The notes under the pieces are model-generated. The model was not told where the DNA came from and did not search any database. It saw only the letters and a program-made list of their open reading frames with translations. This document shows positions 16,129 to 23,658 of a stretch of 64,000 bases of DNA, one piece after another. Origin of the DNA: JANNAT01 sp031384605. GTDB lineage: Bacteria > Pseudomonadota > Alphaproteobacteria > Rhodobacterales > Rhodobacteraceae. The first letter of the stretch is position 1. Every line of letters starts with the position of its first letter. Position numbers and translations under genes: made by a program. Where the stretch lies: the NCBI GenBank assembly GCA_031384605.1, contig JANNAT010000142.1, positions 1 through 64,000 on the forward strand, read 5' to 3'.

Positions 16129-16301
16129 TCGGCGGCGATCCTGTAGGGCGTGGGGCGCACGGTCTTGGGGCGCGATGCAATGATGGCCAAGGCACGACGG
16201 CGACCGAGGCGCGGGTTGGGTCGGTCGCAGCGCCACTCCTCGCGCAAAACAAGCGGGAAGTCACGCTCTGGCAGCGAGGGGGTGGGTCGGATGAAGAACA
16301 T
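16050..16301 (-). CDS. small basic hypothetical protein
   Basis: 83 aa, starting at an ATG (16301) with a perfect GGAGG 7 bp upstream. The protein is basic (SLPERDFPLVLREEWRC, then RPNPRLGRRRALAIIASRP, TVRPTPYRIAAECH), with no known motif. The strong ribosome binding site is the best evidence for it. Its last third runs in a different frame over the start of the next gene, and a single-base indel would join the two. Confidence 0.5.
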   Translation of the reverse strand: MFFIRPTPSLPERDFPLVLREEWRCDRPNPRLGRRRALAIIASRPKTVRPTPYRIAAECHTLTQTKAFGACSRACRKLPVSSS

Positions 16302-16456
16302 GCAGAAGCCTCCGTTGCTGATCGAGGCTCATGCATAAGTTCCATTTTTGTTCTTGCTCAACCAAAGTTTTTGCACCACCTTCCGCCTTCACCGTTTGTT
16401 AGCCTTGGACAACCGATAGTGGCTTGCGATAGTCAATATGTAGCGAAGGAGCGACC

Positions 16457-17602
16457 ATGCCGCACACTTACTACGATTTCTTCGCGGGCGGCGGCATGGC
16501 TGGATTCGGCCTTGGCACGGACTGGAAGTGCTTGTTCGCGAATGACATTGACGCAAAGAAAGCGGCCAGCTACCGCGCGAACCATTACGGCGGCAAAGAG
16601 CTGTTGCTCAAGGACGTCGCGACAGTGACGCCGGATGAAATACCCGGTTACGCCGATCTCGTCTGGGCATCGTTCCCATGCCAAGACTTATCACTGGCTG
16701 GTAAAGGCGCTGGGCTGGCGGGCAAACGCTCAGGCATGTTCAAACCGTTTTGGCAGCTTGTCCGCGACCTTCATGCCGAAGGGCGTGGCCCAAAGATGGT
16801 GGCCGTTGAGAATGTCTATGGCGCGATTACCAGCAATGGCGGGCGCGACTTTGCCACGCTGGCCGCATCGTTCTCGGGACTCGGGTATCGGTTCGGGGCA
16901 GTCGTCGTCGATGCGGTTCACTTCTTGCCGCAGTCACGCCCGCGCTTCATCATCATCGGAATTAGGGGCGATCTTCGTATCCCAGACGGTTGCATACAAG
17001 ATGCACCGTCGTCGGTCTGGCACCCACCCGCACTGATCGAAGGTCACAACCTGCTTTCGGTAACGGCAAAAGCACGTTGGGTATGGTGGAATCTGCCCGT
17101 CCCACAGGCGCGGGGAACCAAACTATCCGACCTGATTGAGGACCACCCGAAAGGTGTGAAGTGGCACACAAAAGCCGAGACGCAATACCTGCTCGACATG
17201 ATGACCGACCTCAACCGCAAAAAGGTGGAAGCGGCAAAACAGCTTGGCACAAAGGCTGTCGGCACGATCTATCGGCGCACGCGACTCGACGAGAATGGAA
17301 TCAAACGCCAGCGGGCAGAGATACGGTTCGATGAGGTAGCCGGATGCCTGCGAACCCCTGCGGGCGGATCAAGCCGCCAGACCATCATGATCGTTGAAGG
17401 GGACAAGGTGCGGTCGCGCCTCCTGTCGCCGCGTGAGGCTGTATCGCTGATGGGCTTGCCGCCGTCCTACATTCTGCCTGAGCGGTACAATGACGCCTAC
17501 AAGCTGGCTGGTGACGGCGTTGCCGTGCCTGTTGTCAGACATTTAGCAGAGGCGATCTTTGAGCCGCTGCTAATGCGGAATCGACTCGCTTTGGTCGCGT
17601 AA
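16457..17602 (+). CDS. DNA (cytosine-5-)-methyltransferase
   Basis: 381 aa with the C5-methyltransferase motifs in order: I, DFFAGGGMAGFGL (7-19); IV, SFPCQDLS with catalytic Cys75; VI, ENV (118-120); VIII, QSRPR (159-163); a target-recognition region (about 200-290); IX, RLLSPREAVSLMG; X, GDGVAVPVV near the C-terminus. It would transfer methyl from S-adenosylmethionine to cytosine C5 in a specific DNA sequence. The target cannot be read from the sequence. The GIY-YIG protein gene starts 19 bp downstream, which suggests the methyltransferase of a type II restriction-modification pair rather than an orphan. Confidence 0.95.
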   Translation: MPHTYYDFFAGGGMAGFGLGTDWKCLFANDIDAKKAASYRANHYGGKELLLKDVATVTPDEIPGYADLVWASFPCQDLSLAGKGAGLAGKRSGMFKPFWQLVRDLHAEGRGPKMVAVENVYGAITSNGGRDFATLAASFSGLGYRFGAVVVDAVHFLPQSRPRFIIIGIRGDLRIPDGCIQDAPSSVWHPPALIEGHNLLSVTAKARWVWWNLPVPQARGTKLSDLIEDHPKGVKWHTKAETQYLLDMMTDLNRKKVEAAKQLGTKAVGTIYRRTRLDENGIKRQRAEIRFDEVAGCLRTPAGGSSRQTIMIVEGDKVRSRLLSPREAVSLMGLPPSYILPERYNDAYKLAGDGVAVPVVRHLAEAIFEPLLMRNRLALVA

Positions 17603-17621
17603 TTTCCAGTAAGTATCGGTC

Positions 17622-18341
17622 ATGACTGACCGAAACCCAGATGATACCAATTTCCCGCCATTCGAAACCGAAGACCTTCGGACGAATTTGGCTGCATTTT
17701 TATCTGTCCCTTTTGACGACCCAATATTGGGTCGCGCGCGACCTGTCGGGTCGTTCACTTGGGGCGTGTATGCCTTCTTCGATTATGACGGTGAGCCGAT
17801 CTACGTGGGGCAGACCAAAGAGAAGATCAGCACGCGGATTCGGAGGCACCTGACAAACCAACGCACAGATGCTGTCGCAATGTCGGTGCTTGATCCGTTC
17901 GAGGTTTACGAGATCGAGGTGTGGCCGCTGCCGCAGTTTGAGAAAACGCCGAAAGGCGATCTTGCCGCCAAGGCTCACTTGGATGCGCTGGAACATTTCG
18001 TCTATAGCAACGCCGTGACCAACAGCACATTTAGGGCCGTGCTGAACGAGAAAGACCCGCCCGCACCCACGGTGGCCGTTACAGCCCCACCCTCCCTGCG
18101 CTATTGCATCGTGTCGGAGCACGTCCACAAGATCAGGTCGCACCCTGATTTCCGCACTGCGCGCCGCGCGCTGATCATATCGCGTCTTGCGCAAGTAATC
18201 GCTGAACGGAAGGTGCAAGGCGGTTTGCGCCGCGTGCTGCTGACACAGGCCAAGCGCCTGCAATGGCTTGCTGATCGCCGCTACAATGCCCTTGGTGGTG
18301 CGGCATCGGTCGAAACCGAAGCCAGCGGCGAGGACGAATAG
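17622..18341 (+). CDS. GIY-YIG nuclease domain protein, probable restriction endonuclease
   Basis: 239 aa. The GIY-YIG core spans about residues 45-110: WGVYAFF (GIY-like, 47-53), PIYVGQT (YIG-like, 59-65), then RIRRHL with the conserved Arg and, further on, LEHFVYSN with a candidate metal-binding Glu. The C-terminal third is helical and basic, a possible target-recognition part. Together with the C5 methyltransferase immediately upstream this resembles type II pairs with a GIY-YIG endonuclease, such as the Eco29kI group (similar gene sizes). Specificity and activity are inferred; a homing-type or repair nuclease is the alternative. Confidence 0.75.
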   Translation: MTDRNPDDTNFPPFETEDLRTNLAAFLSVPFDDPILGRARPVGSFTWGVYAFFDYDGEPIYVGQTKEKISTRIRRHLTNQRTDAVAMSVLDPFEVYEIEVWPLPQFEKTPKGDLAAKAHLDALEHFVYSNAVTNSTFRAVLNEKDPPAPTVAVTAPPSLRYCIVSEHVHKIRSHPDFRTARRALIISRLAQVIAERKVQGGLRRVLLTQAKRLQWLADRRYNALGGAASVETEASGEDE

Positions 18342-18506
18342 CAGCCAACGCAGAACGCGTCGTGGCTTAGGCGGTTCGATGATCGCGCCCCATCACGGTA
18401 GGGCGAAACACCACAATCGCAGTGCTACCCCGGTTCTGCTGCGTCTCTCGTGGCGTTCAAGGTGCAACGGCCCAGTCGGTCAACATGAACGAAGGGACAG
18501 CGCGCG

Positions 18507-18776
18507 TCAGAACGGGCTTTCGTTCGGATCGGACGGGGGCACCTTCGGGTTGGGCTGGTGCTGTAGTCCATACTTCTTGAGCATCTCAGGATGAACGGTC
18601 AGGCCAAGTGACAGGGCTTCAAGAATAAGCTTGTGCTCTTTCTGCTTTACTTTGTCGTGCACTGCTCGAAGCAGCCTCACCATCGCCAATGGCTCAAACA
18701 GTGTGTTGTAACCATATGCTTGGGTAGCACTCGCAAGCGCCTTGCTTAACCGCTCATGACGTCGTGATGATCGGTC
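18507..18776 (-). pseudogene. small ORF or N-terminally truncated gene remnant
   Basis: The minus frame is open from a stop at 18779-18777 to the stop at 18507 and reads like a real helical protein throughout (HERLSKALASATQAYGYN, then LFEPLAMVRLLRAVHDKVKQ, KEHKLILEALSLGLTVHPEM). The only ATG is at 18689, well inside it, with no clear ribosome binding site. Either translation starts there (60 aa) or the 5' end was lost by mutation. Function unknown. Confidence 0.4.
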
Positions 18777-18831
18777 CTATCCCGAGTTCGCTGCAACCGA
18801 GAGTTGAGTTGTTGTGCCCTCGTTCGTTGTC

Positions 18832-19203
18832 TTAACCGAGTAATGGTATGGACGCCGACAACTGCAACACGTCGCGCCACCAAGGCGCGCCCGCTATTTG
18901 CTTCATCCAGTGGACCAACTGATCCGCCTCAGGCGGACCGTCGGCGGGCAGATACTGTCGCGGGTGAGCCGTCTGGCTCTCGATCAGGCTGTCCAGCGCT
19001 TGCACTGGCTCGTCCCAGACCGGATGGCCGTTCAAGGCGCGGTTCCAAGAACTGTAGTCCTTCGCCTCGTCGAACCAGTCCGCCTTAAACGGGGTGTTGC
19101 ACAGATCAACGATCCGTTGCTTCGTGACGTTGAACCGCAAGAGTCGTGCTGCGTCATTCGGATGAAATTGCGCGACTTCGCGTTCTTCTTTTTGCTCCCG
19201 CAT
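18832..19203 (-). CDS. hypothetical protein coupled to the AlpA-type gene
   Basis: 123 aa from the ATG at 19203, which overlaps the AlpA-type stop by one base (TGATG); a GTG lies one codon earlier. The sequence is soluble and rich in Trp and acidic residues (FNVTKQRIVDLCNTPFKADW, FDEAKDYSSWNRALNGHP). No motif is recognised. Its position directly after the excisionase-like gene suggests an island maintenance or regulatory role. Confidence 0.65.
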   Translation of the reverse strand: MREQKEEREVAQFHPNDAARLLRFNVTKQRIVDLCNTPFKADWFDEAKDYSSWNRALNGHPVWDEPVQALDSLIESQTAHPRQYLPADGPPEADQLVHWMKQIAGAPWWRDVLQLSASIPLLG

Positions 19204-19436
19204 CACTGATGCTCCTTCAAGAAGGTCACCAGATCATCGCGCAGGTAGCGAACAATGCGGGTATTTGGCTGGCTGTATTTCGGACCGGTCTTGTCTTTGC
19301 GCCAGCGAAACAGCGTTTCGGTTGTGACCCCGACATACTCGGCTGCTTCCGCAGGGGTCATCACTGCGGGTTGATGCGACCGGATAAGATCACGGTGCAG
19401 GTCAGCAAGCTGCTGGCCGATCATTTCGATTTTCAT
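19203..19436 (-). CDS. AlpA/excisionase-type helix-turn-helix protein
   Basis: 77 aa. Residues about 25-75 are a MerR-like winged helix of the AlpA/Xis type: MTPAEAAEYVGVTTETLFRW, RKDKTGPKYSQPNTRIVRY, LRDDLVTFL. Such proteins bind island ends as directionality factors or regulate the integrase. It lies between the integrase remnant and the coupled gene on the same strand, the usual place for it. Confidence 0.82.
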   Translation of the reverse strand: MKIEMIGQQLADLHRDLIRSHQPAVMTPAEAAEYVGVTTETLFRWRKDKTGPKYSQPNTRIVRYLRDDLVTFLKEHQ

Positions 19437-19573
19437 AAGAGTTATCCAACGATGGGAGGTTACAGGGATATGCCCTCGTGGGGGCGATTTTCTCTGCGTT
19501 ACCGTCGCTGGCCTTACTTCCCCTCAGGGCTAGTTTGGCCGTGCCGCACCGCTACACCGTTGATGTGATTGAA

Positions 19574-20258
19574 TTAGGCGGTCGCTTGGCGAATTTCAAC
19601 AACATTGATAGGAGACAATCCGAATTGATTGTTGACGGAATTCGCAATCGCGTCTGCTGACCGCTTCTGCTCCTCCTGTGTCGGTTCGCCATAGTGACCG
19701 AGCATTCGCAGATCGTCGTCGGTCATGGTCTGCTGTGCAAGCCAGCGGTGAACGTGACGGGGCGCAACCTCGCGGGCGGTGGACATCCACAGGTGGCGCA
19801 AATCGCCCGCCGCCGTCTTGGGCAAGCGGTCAAGCGCGTCCAGATGCCCACGTTCTTCGCCGATGATGCGACGACTTGGAAATACCCAGTTGCAATCATC
19901 GGCCCGAATGTCGTGGAGGCGTTTAAACAGGCGCACCACGTCGTCGGCAATCGCGATGGTGCGCGACACTTCCTGCTTCTTGAGCCTGTCGAACGTGACC
20001 GTGCCAGCGGCAAGGTTCACCTGATCCCATGTCAGCGAACGGAGCGAACGCCCCCTGAAACCCGTGTACCAAGTGATCAACCATGCAAGGCGGATATGTT
20101 CGTTTTCGATGTCGTCAATCTCGGCCTTCCGCACTTTCCAAGACACTCCCATGTCCAGCTTGCCTGTCTAGATCCGGCTTTTCATTTGGGTGTTGTCGAG
20201 CAAAGCGGGTATGGGCAGGGCAAGGGCGCACAGGCGATTGACGAACCGAACAACCGCG
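19574..20258 (-). pseudogene. tyrosine integrase, C-terminal catalytic part (broken)
   Basis: The minus frame holds the catalytic domain of a phage-type integrase: ITWYTGFRGRSLRSLTWDQV with the first catalytic Arg, FDRLKKQEVSRTIAIADDVV, GDLRHLWMSTAREV (Arg box II) and RMLGHYGEPTQEEQK (LGH box). No tyrosine is found at the usual distance after LGH. Upstream of the Met at 20152 the same frame continues to about 20258 but has an internal stop (TAG near 20168). It is separated from its N-terminal parts by an inverted segment, so the gene is non-functional as it stands. Confidence 0.85.
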
Positions 20259-20706
20259 CCTGCAAACCTTCTACGTCAACAAGTGGCACCCGACGGCGCA
20301 GAAAACGCGCGCGGTCAAACTCGGCCAATGGGCGGCATAGTGCACGCATTGCGCTTGGGCAAAGAAGCAGGTCGGAAAGGTCGTCCTCGACATTCAGGAG
20401 GGCAATGTTCGGACCAAGGAGGAGAAGGCCGTCGAGGCCGAGGCGCTGGGCGTGCCGACATTCCGCGAGGCGCTGGATCAATACATCGCGCATCGGACAA
20501 CTGCCCGCGCATCTGGTAAGGCGCGCATTATCGAAGCGACCTCCAAGGACTATCAGCAGTCGTTCGACAAGCATTTGGGCAAGTGGGAAAAGGTGCTGGT
20601 GACGGACCTGCCCGTTTTGGAGATCAATCGCTACCTGAACGCATTGCAGGTTGCGCACCCTCATGCTGCCCACCGCGCGGCGTCGATTTCGTCCCTCCCG
20701 ACGTGA
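20259..20706 (+). pseudogene. tyrosine integrase, inverted middle part
   Basis: Read on the plus strand this codes for the arm- and core-binding part of the integrase (TFYVNKWHPTAQKTRAVKLG from 20266, later PTFREALDQYIAHRTTARAS, LGKWEKVLVTDLPVLEINRY), with one internal stop. The N- and C-terminal parts lie outside it on the minus strand, so this ~390-bp segment has been flipped. The ends carry inverted CCTGCAA (20259-20265) and TTGCAGG (20644-20650). Coding after about 20650 on this strand is probably spurious. Confidence 0.8.
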
Positions 20707-20806
20707 CGCACAACCTCAACCCCTTCACGTCGGGATCGGTGAACCAAGTGGTCTTGTCCGCGCTCAGGGTGCGCAGGTTCGTGTCGGTGAACTTGATCGC
20801 GGGCAT
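20651..20806 (-). pseudogene. tyrosine integrase, N-terminal arm-binding part (broken)
   Basis: From the ATG at 20806 the frame reads MPAIKFTDTNLRTLSADKTT, then WFTDPDVKGLRLCVTSGGTK, the DUF4102-like N-terminus of P4/phage-type integrases. After GGTKS it leaves the integrase sequence; the natural continuation (FYVNKW) is found on the opposite strand at 20269. Confidence 0.82.
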
Positions 20807-20852
20807 TTTGTGGTTCCTTGTAACGCCGTTGGATTTACAGGGCCGACGATAC

Positions 20853-20931
20853 GATCTAACACCACCGTGACACAACCGAATGTTGGTCGGTTGCCTTATT
20901 TCATTGGGTAATGTTGATCTAACACCACCGT
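20853..20931. repeat. pair of 16-bp direct repeats, candidate integrase arm sites
   Basis: GATCTAACACCACCGT occurs at 20853-20868 and again at 20916-20931, between the integrase start (20806) and the att core (20950). The position and spacing are those of arm-type binding sites of tyrosine integrases. Confidence 0.65.
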
Positions 20932-20949
20932 ATGTTGCCACAGTTTACG

Positions 20950-20989
20950 CATTACGAATGATGTGCTCTACGAGCTGAACTATTCGGGC
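20950..20989 (-). pseudogene. 5' half of resident tRNA-Thr(CGT), right island junction (att)
   Basis: From 20989 the minus strand reads a normal tRNA 5' half: acceptor GCCCGAA, TA, D stem GTTC/GAGC, anticodon stem CATCA, loop TTCGTAA (anticodon CGT), then TG, after which homology stops and island sequence begins. The missing 3' half is found, decayed, at 13105-13061. The attachment core TCATTCGTAATG spans the anticodon loop (20961-20950). Confidence 0.85.
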
Positions 20990-20999
20990 AGTGAGCGTT

Positions 21000-21028
21000 T
21001 ATTTATCAGCCTGTCACTGCCAGCACAA
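21000..21028 (-). promoter_or_regulatory. relic promoter of the disrupted tRNA-Thr
   Basis: Minus strand TTGTGC (21028-21023), 17 nt, TAAATA (21005-21000), ending 10 bp before the tRNA half. If active it now transcribes through the att site into the broken integrase. Confidence 0.4.
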
Positions 21029-21034
21029 GATGCG

Positions 21035-22483
21035 CTAATTTGCGCCGCGCGCGACGGCGGCCAGATCAATAACCTCTGCGTCAGGCGCGATGACGACTGG
21101 TTTTGGCGGCGGGTTAACCAAAAGGGGCAAAAGTTCAGATCCAGTGGCGCTTGGCCCGGTTGTCTCGGCGGGTTCACGCCATGACAGCGTGTCAAACCCG
21201 GCGCAGTTTTCGCAGATTGGGGCCCAGGTGGAATGGATGGCCTGACATTTATCACAACACCATTGCGGGCCGCGCGGGGCCGTCAGCGCCCGCGCCAGCC
21301 AGCCCCGCACCACGGATTCGTCACTGCCTTCGCCACGCTCTATCGCCGCCATGATGGCAAGACTGCGCTGGGTTGGGTGACGGGTGATCAGATCAGCCAG
21401 GGCACGGCGCGCCTGCGGGAAATCTTCCGCCGAGATATTCAGTTCCGCCAAAAGCATCAGGGTTTCATCATTATTGGGTTGCGCTTGGGTCAAAACCTTG
21501 AACCGTTTCAACCGCGCGGTGGGAGTCTCATCAGGCTCTATCATGGCAAAAGCGGCGGCAAGATCGGGGTGCGGGCGCACGTCCCATGCCTTTTTCAAGA
21601 CGCGGGTGGCAGCTTTCTTATCGCCTTTGTCGATCAGGCTGCGCGCGGCCATCGCGGCAGCAGGGATCAGATCGGGTGACAAACGGTTTGCCTCAATCGC
21701 GGCCTCACGCGCGTCGATGCTGGCGCTGTCATCCATCACCATGCGCGCCTCTTGCAAGGCCAACACGGCATCGCGGCGGCGGTAAACCTCTTTGGGCAGC
21801 GCGCCCGCCTTCATCTTCGCGCCTAAAGTGGCGCGCGCGCCTTTCCAATCAGCGGATTCAGACTGAAGTTTCAGCAAAATATCCTGCGTTTCGGAATGTT
21901 TTGGCTTCAGTGCAAAAGCCTTTTCTGCCAGCTTCAGAGCCATATCCGTGTCACCTTCTGCCAGTTTTTGACGCAAAAGCCCCCGCACCCCAACAAAGCG
22001 CGTGGTGTCATCGGCAAGCAGCGCTTTATAGGCGTCCGTCGCGCGCTTACCGTCACCTGCGGCTTCGGCGGCTTGGGCGATCAGCAGGGTGGTCAGGGCT
22101 GGTTTGGCCAAATATTTCTCGGCCCGCTGCGCCCGCATCAACGCAAGCCGCCCATCCCCAGAGGCCAAAGCAAGCAGGCCGTCATTCAACGCCTGATAGC
22201 CTTTGCGTTCACGGTTGCGATCAAAATAGCGCGAGATCGCCGTTTCGTCACCATTCAGAAACCGGATCACCGCCACAACCAAGCCGACCAGTTTCATCAC
22301 AGTCCACAACAAAACCACCAAAACCAGCAAGACAATTGCCGTTTGCAGCGGCCCCAGGGTAAATTCCCAACCGGCAGCGGCGATGCGAATGCCCTCATCG
22401 CTGTGCAGCAAGATATCCGCGCCAAACGTGATGCCCGCAATTGCGGCGATGAACAACAGAACCTTGACCAATGACCAGATCAT
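21035..22483 (-). CDS. HemY N-terminal domain / TPR membrane protein
   Basis: 482 aa from the ATG at 22483 (MIWSLVKVLLFIAAIAGITF). Two membrane helices (about 3-20 and 42-66) precede a loop GYQALNDGLLALASGDG and a long array of TPR-like helices (about 90-400). This is the HemY N-terminal family, named for its place after hemD in enterobacteria; direct heme chemistry is not established. The C-terminus carries a four-Cys ribbon (CCDKCQAIHSTWAPICENC, about 408-426) and a proline-rich tail. It is 8 bp from the mitofilin-like gene and forms hemD-mitofilin-hemY. Confidence 0.88.
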   Translation of the reverse strand: MIWSLVKVLLFIAAIAGITFGADILLHSDEGIRIAAAGWEFTLGPLQTAIVLLVLVVLLWTVMKLVGLVVAVIRFLNGDETAISRYFDRNRERKGYQALNDGLLALASGDGRLALMRAQRAEKYLAKPALTTLLIAQAAEAAGDGKRATDAYKALLADDTTRFVGVRGLLRQKLAEGDTDMALKLAEKAFALKPKHSETQDILLKLQSESADWKGARATLGAKMKAGALPKEVYRRRDAVLALQEARMVMDDSASIDAREAAIEANRLSPDLIPAAAMAARSLIDKGDKKAATRVLKKAWDVRPHPDLAAAFAMIEPDETPTARLKRFKVLTQAQPNNDETLMLLAELNISAEDFPQARRALADLITRHPTQRSLAIMAAIERGEGSDESVVRGWLARALTAPRGPQWCCDKCQAIHSTWAPICENCAGFDTLSWREPAETTGPSATGSELLPLLVNPPPKPVVIAPDAEVIDLAAVARGAN

Positions 22484-22491
22484 GTTGCCCC

Positions 22492-23589
22492 CTATTCGCC
22501 GAATGTTGCGGCAAGGGCCGCGATTGCGTGTTCTGCGGCAAGCCGTGTTTCCGCCATTTCCTGCCACGGTGCAAGGGCCGCCACCGCCTCTGGTGGCAGG
22601 GCCTGCAACTCTGTCAGTGCTGTGGCCAAGTCGCCGGTGCTCACGGCCACCTCGGCGCGCGATAAAACTGCGTCAGGATCGCTGCCTTCGCGGGGTTCCA
22701 GAGATCGCGCGCCGGTTTGACTGCGCAAAAAGCTTGCCGCCCGCTCTGACCAGCTTTCCCCCATATTGGCCCGCAACGCCGCGTCCAATGCCAGCCGGGC
22801 CGCAGGCGGAAATGCTGTTTCAAGGTCGGACAATGTGGGCAGGCCACCATCGGCATGATCCATCAAAACTGCGGGAACAGAGCCTGTTTGCGTCGCCAAT
22901 TCGGCCAAAGTGGGCGCATAACCGGCCCCCGTATCGAAAGCCGTCCGAAGTTGCCCAAGGGCGGCCAGCCGACGCACGGACTTTGCCAATTCATCGGCGT
23001 TCTTTGTCGTTTCCGCAGCAATTGTCTGGACTTCTTTCAACTGCGCTTCGGTTTCCGCTGCCGCCCCTTGGGTGTTTTGTGCCGCGACGGCCTGACGCAA
23101 GCCCTGCATGTCTGCTTGCAGCGCCGCGACGGCGGCGGCTGTGGCACCTGACCCATCCGCCGGCAGTTTTTCAATCGCCAACAGCCGGGATTCAAGCGCC
23201 GAAATTCGATCTTCAAGCGGCATTGGATCAAAGCCTTGCTTGCCTTCCAATACCGTCAAACGGTCTAAAACAACAGGATCCGTCGCGGTTGTTTTTGGCG
23301 CAATGGCCATTTGATCGCTCAAAGCGTTAATTTGCACGGCTTGCGCCGCGACTTGGGTTGAAAGCGTCTTGGTCGCCGCCGAAGGCCAGCCATTTGGCAC
23401 AACTTGCGCCAATGCAAACCCTGCAATTGCAGCGACAATCCCGCCAAAAACCGCACCACCAAAAGCGTTGCTTTTGGGTTTTGGGCGGGCGGGCAAAATT
23501 TCGGGTGCGGGTTCGGGTGCTTTGGCTTCAATCACCTCGGCATTGATTGGCTCATCGGTCGGTTCTTTGGCGTCTGTTTGCATCATCAT
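22492..23589 (-). CDS. mitofilin-like membrane protein (COG4223 type)
   Basis: About 366 aa; the start is one of three successive ATGs at 23589-23583 after AAAAGG. A proline/alanine-rich cytoplasmic N-terminus precedes one membrane helix (GGAVFGGIVAAIAGFALAQV), then a coiled coil (about 60-190, repeated L/I heptads with AALQADMQGLRQAVAAQNT) and a C-terminal mitofilin-like helical region with ALTELQALPPEAVAAL. The alphaproteobacterial homologues of mitochondrial Mic60/mitofilin sit between hemD and the HemY-like gene and are implicated in intracytoplasmic membrane shaping. The order is kept here, which supports the assignment. Confidence 0.82.
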   Translation of the reverse strand: MMMQTDAKEPTDEPINAEVIEAKAPEPAPEILPARPKPKSNAFGGAVFGGIVAAIAGFALAQVVPNGWPSAATKTLSTQVAAQAVQINALSDQMAIAPKTTATDPVVLDRLTVLEGKQGFDPMPLEDRISALESRLLAIEKLPADGSGATAAAVAALQADMQGLRQAVAAQNTQGAAAETEAQLKEVQTIAAETTKNADELAKSVRRLAALGQLRTAFDTGAGYAPTLAELATQTGSVPAVLMDHADGGLPTLSDLETAFPPAARLALDAALRANMGESWSERAASFLRSQTGARSLEPREGSDPDAVLSRAEVAVSTGDLATALTELQALPPEAVAALAPWQEMAETRLAAEHAIAALAATFGE

Positions 23590-23658
23590 CGGCCTTTTCA
23601 AATGCCAAGCCGTCAGGCCTGCGTCAGCCCTCAGACTAAAGCGTTGCAGAGCAATGTT

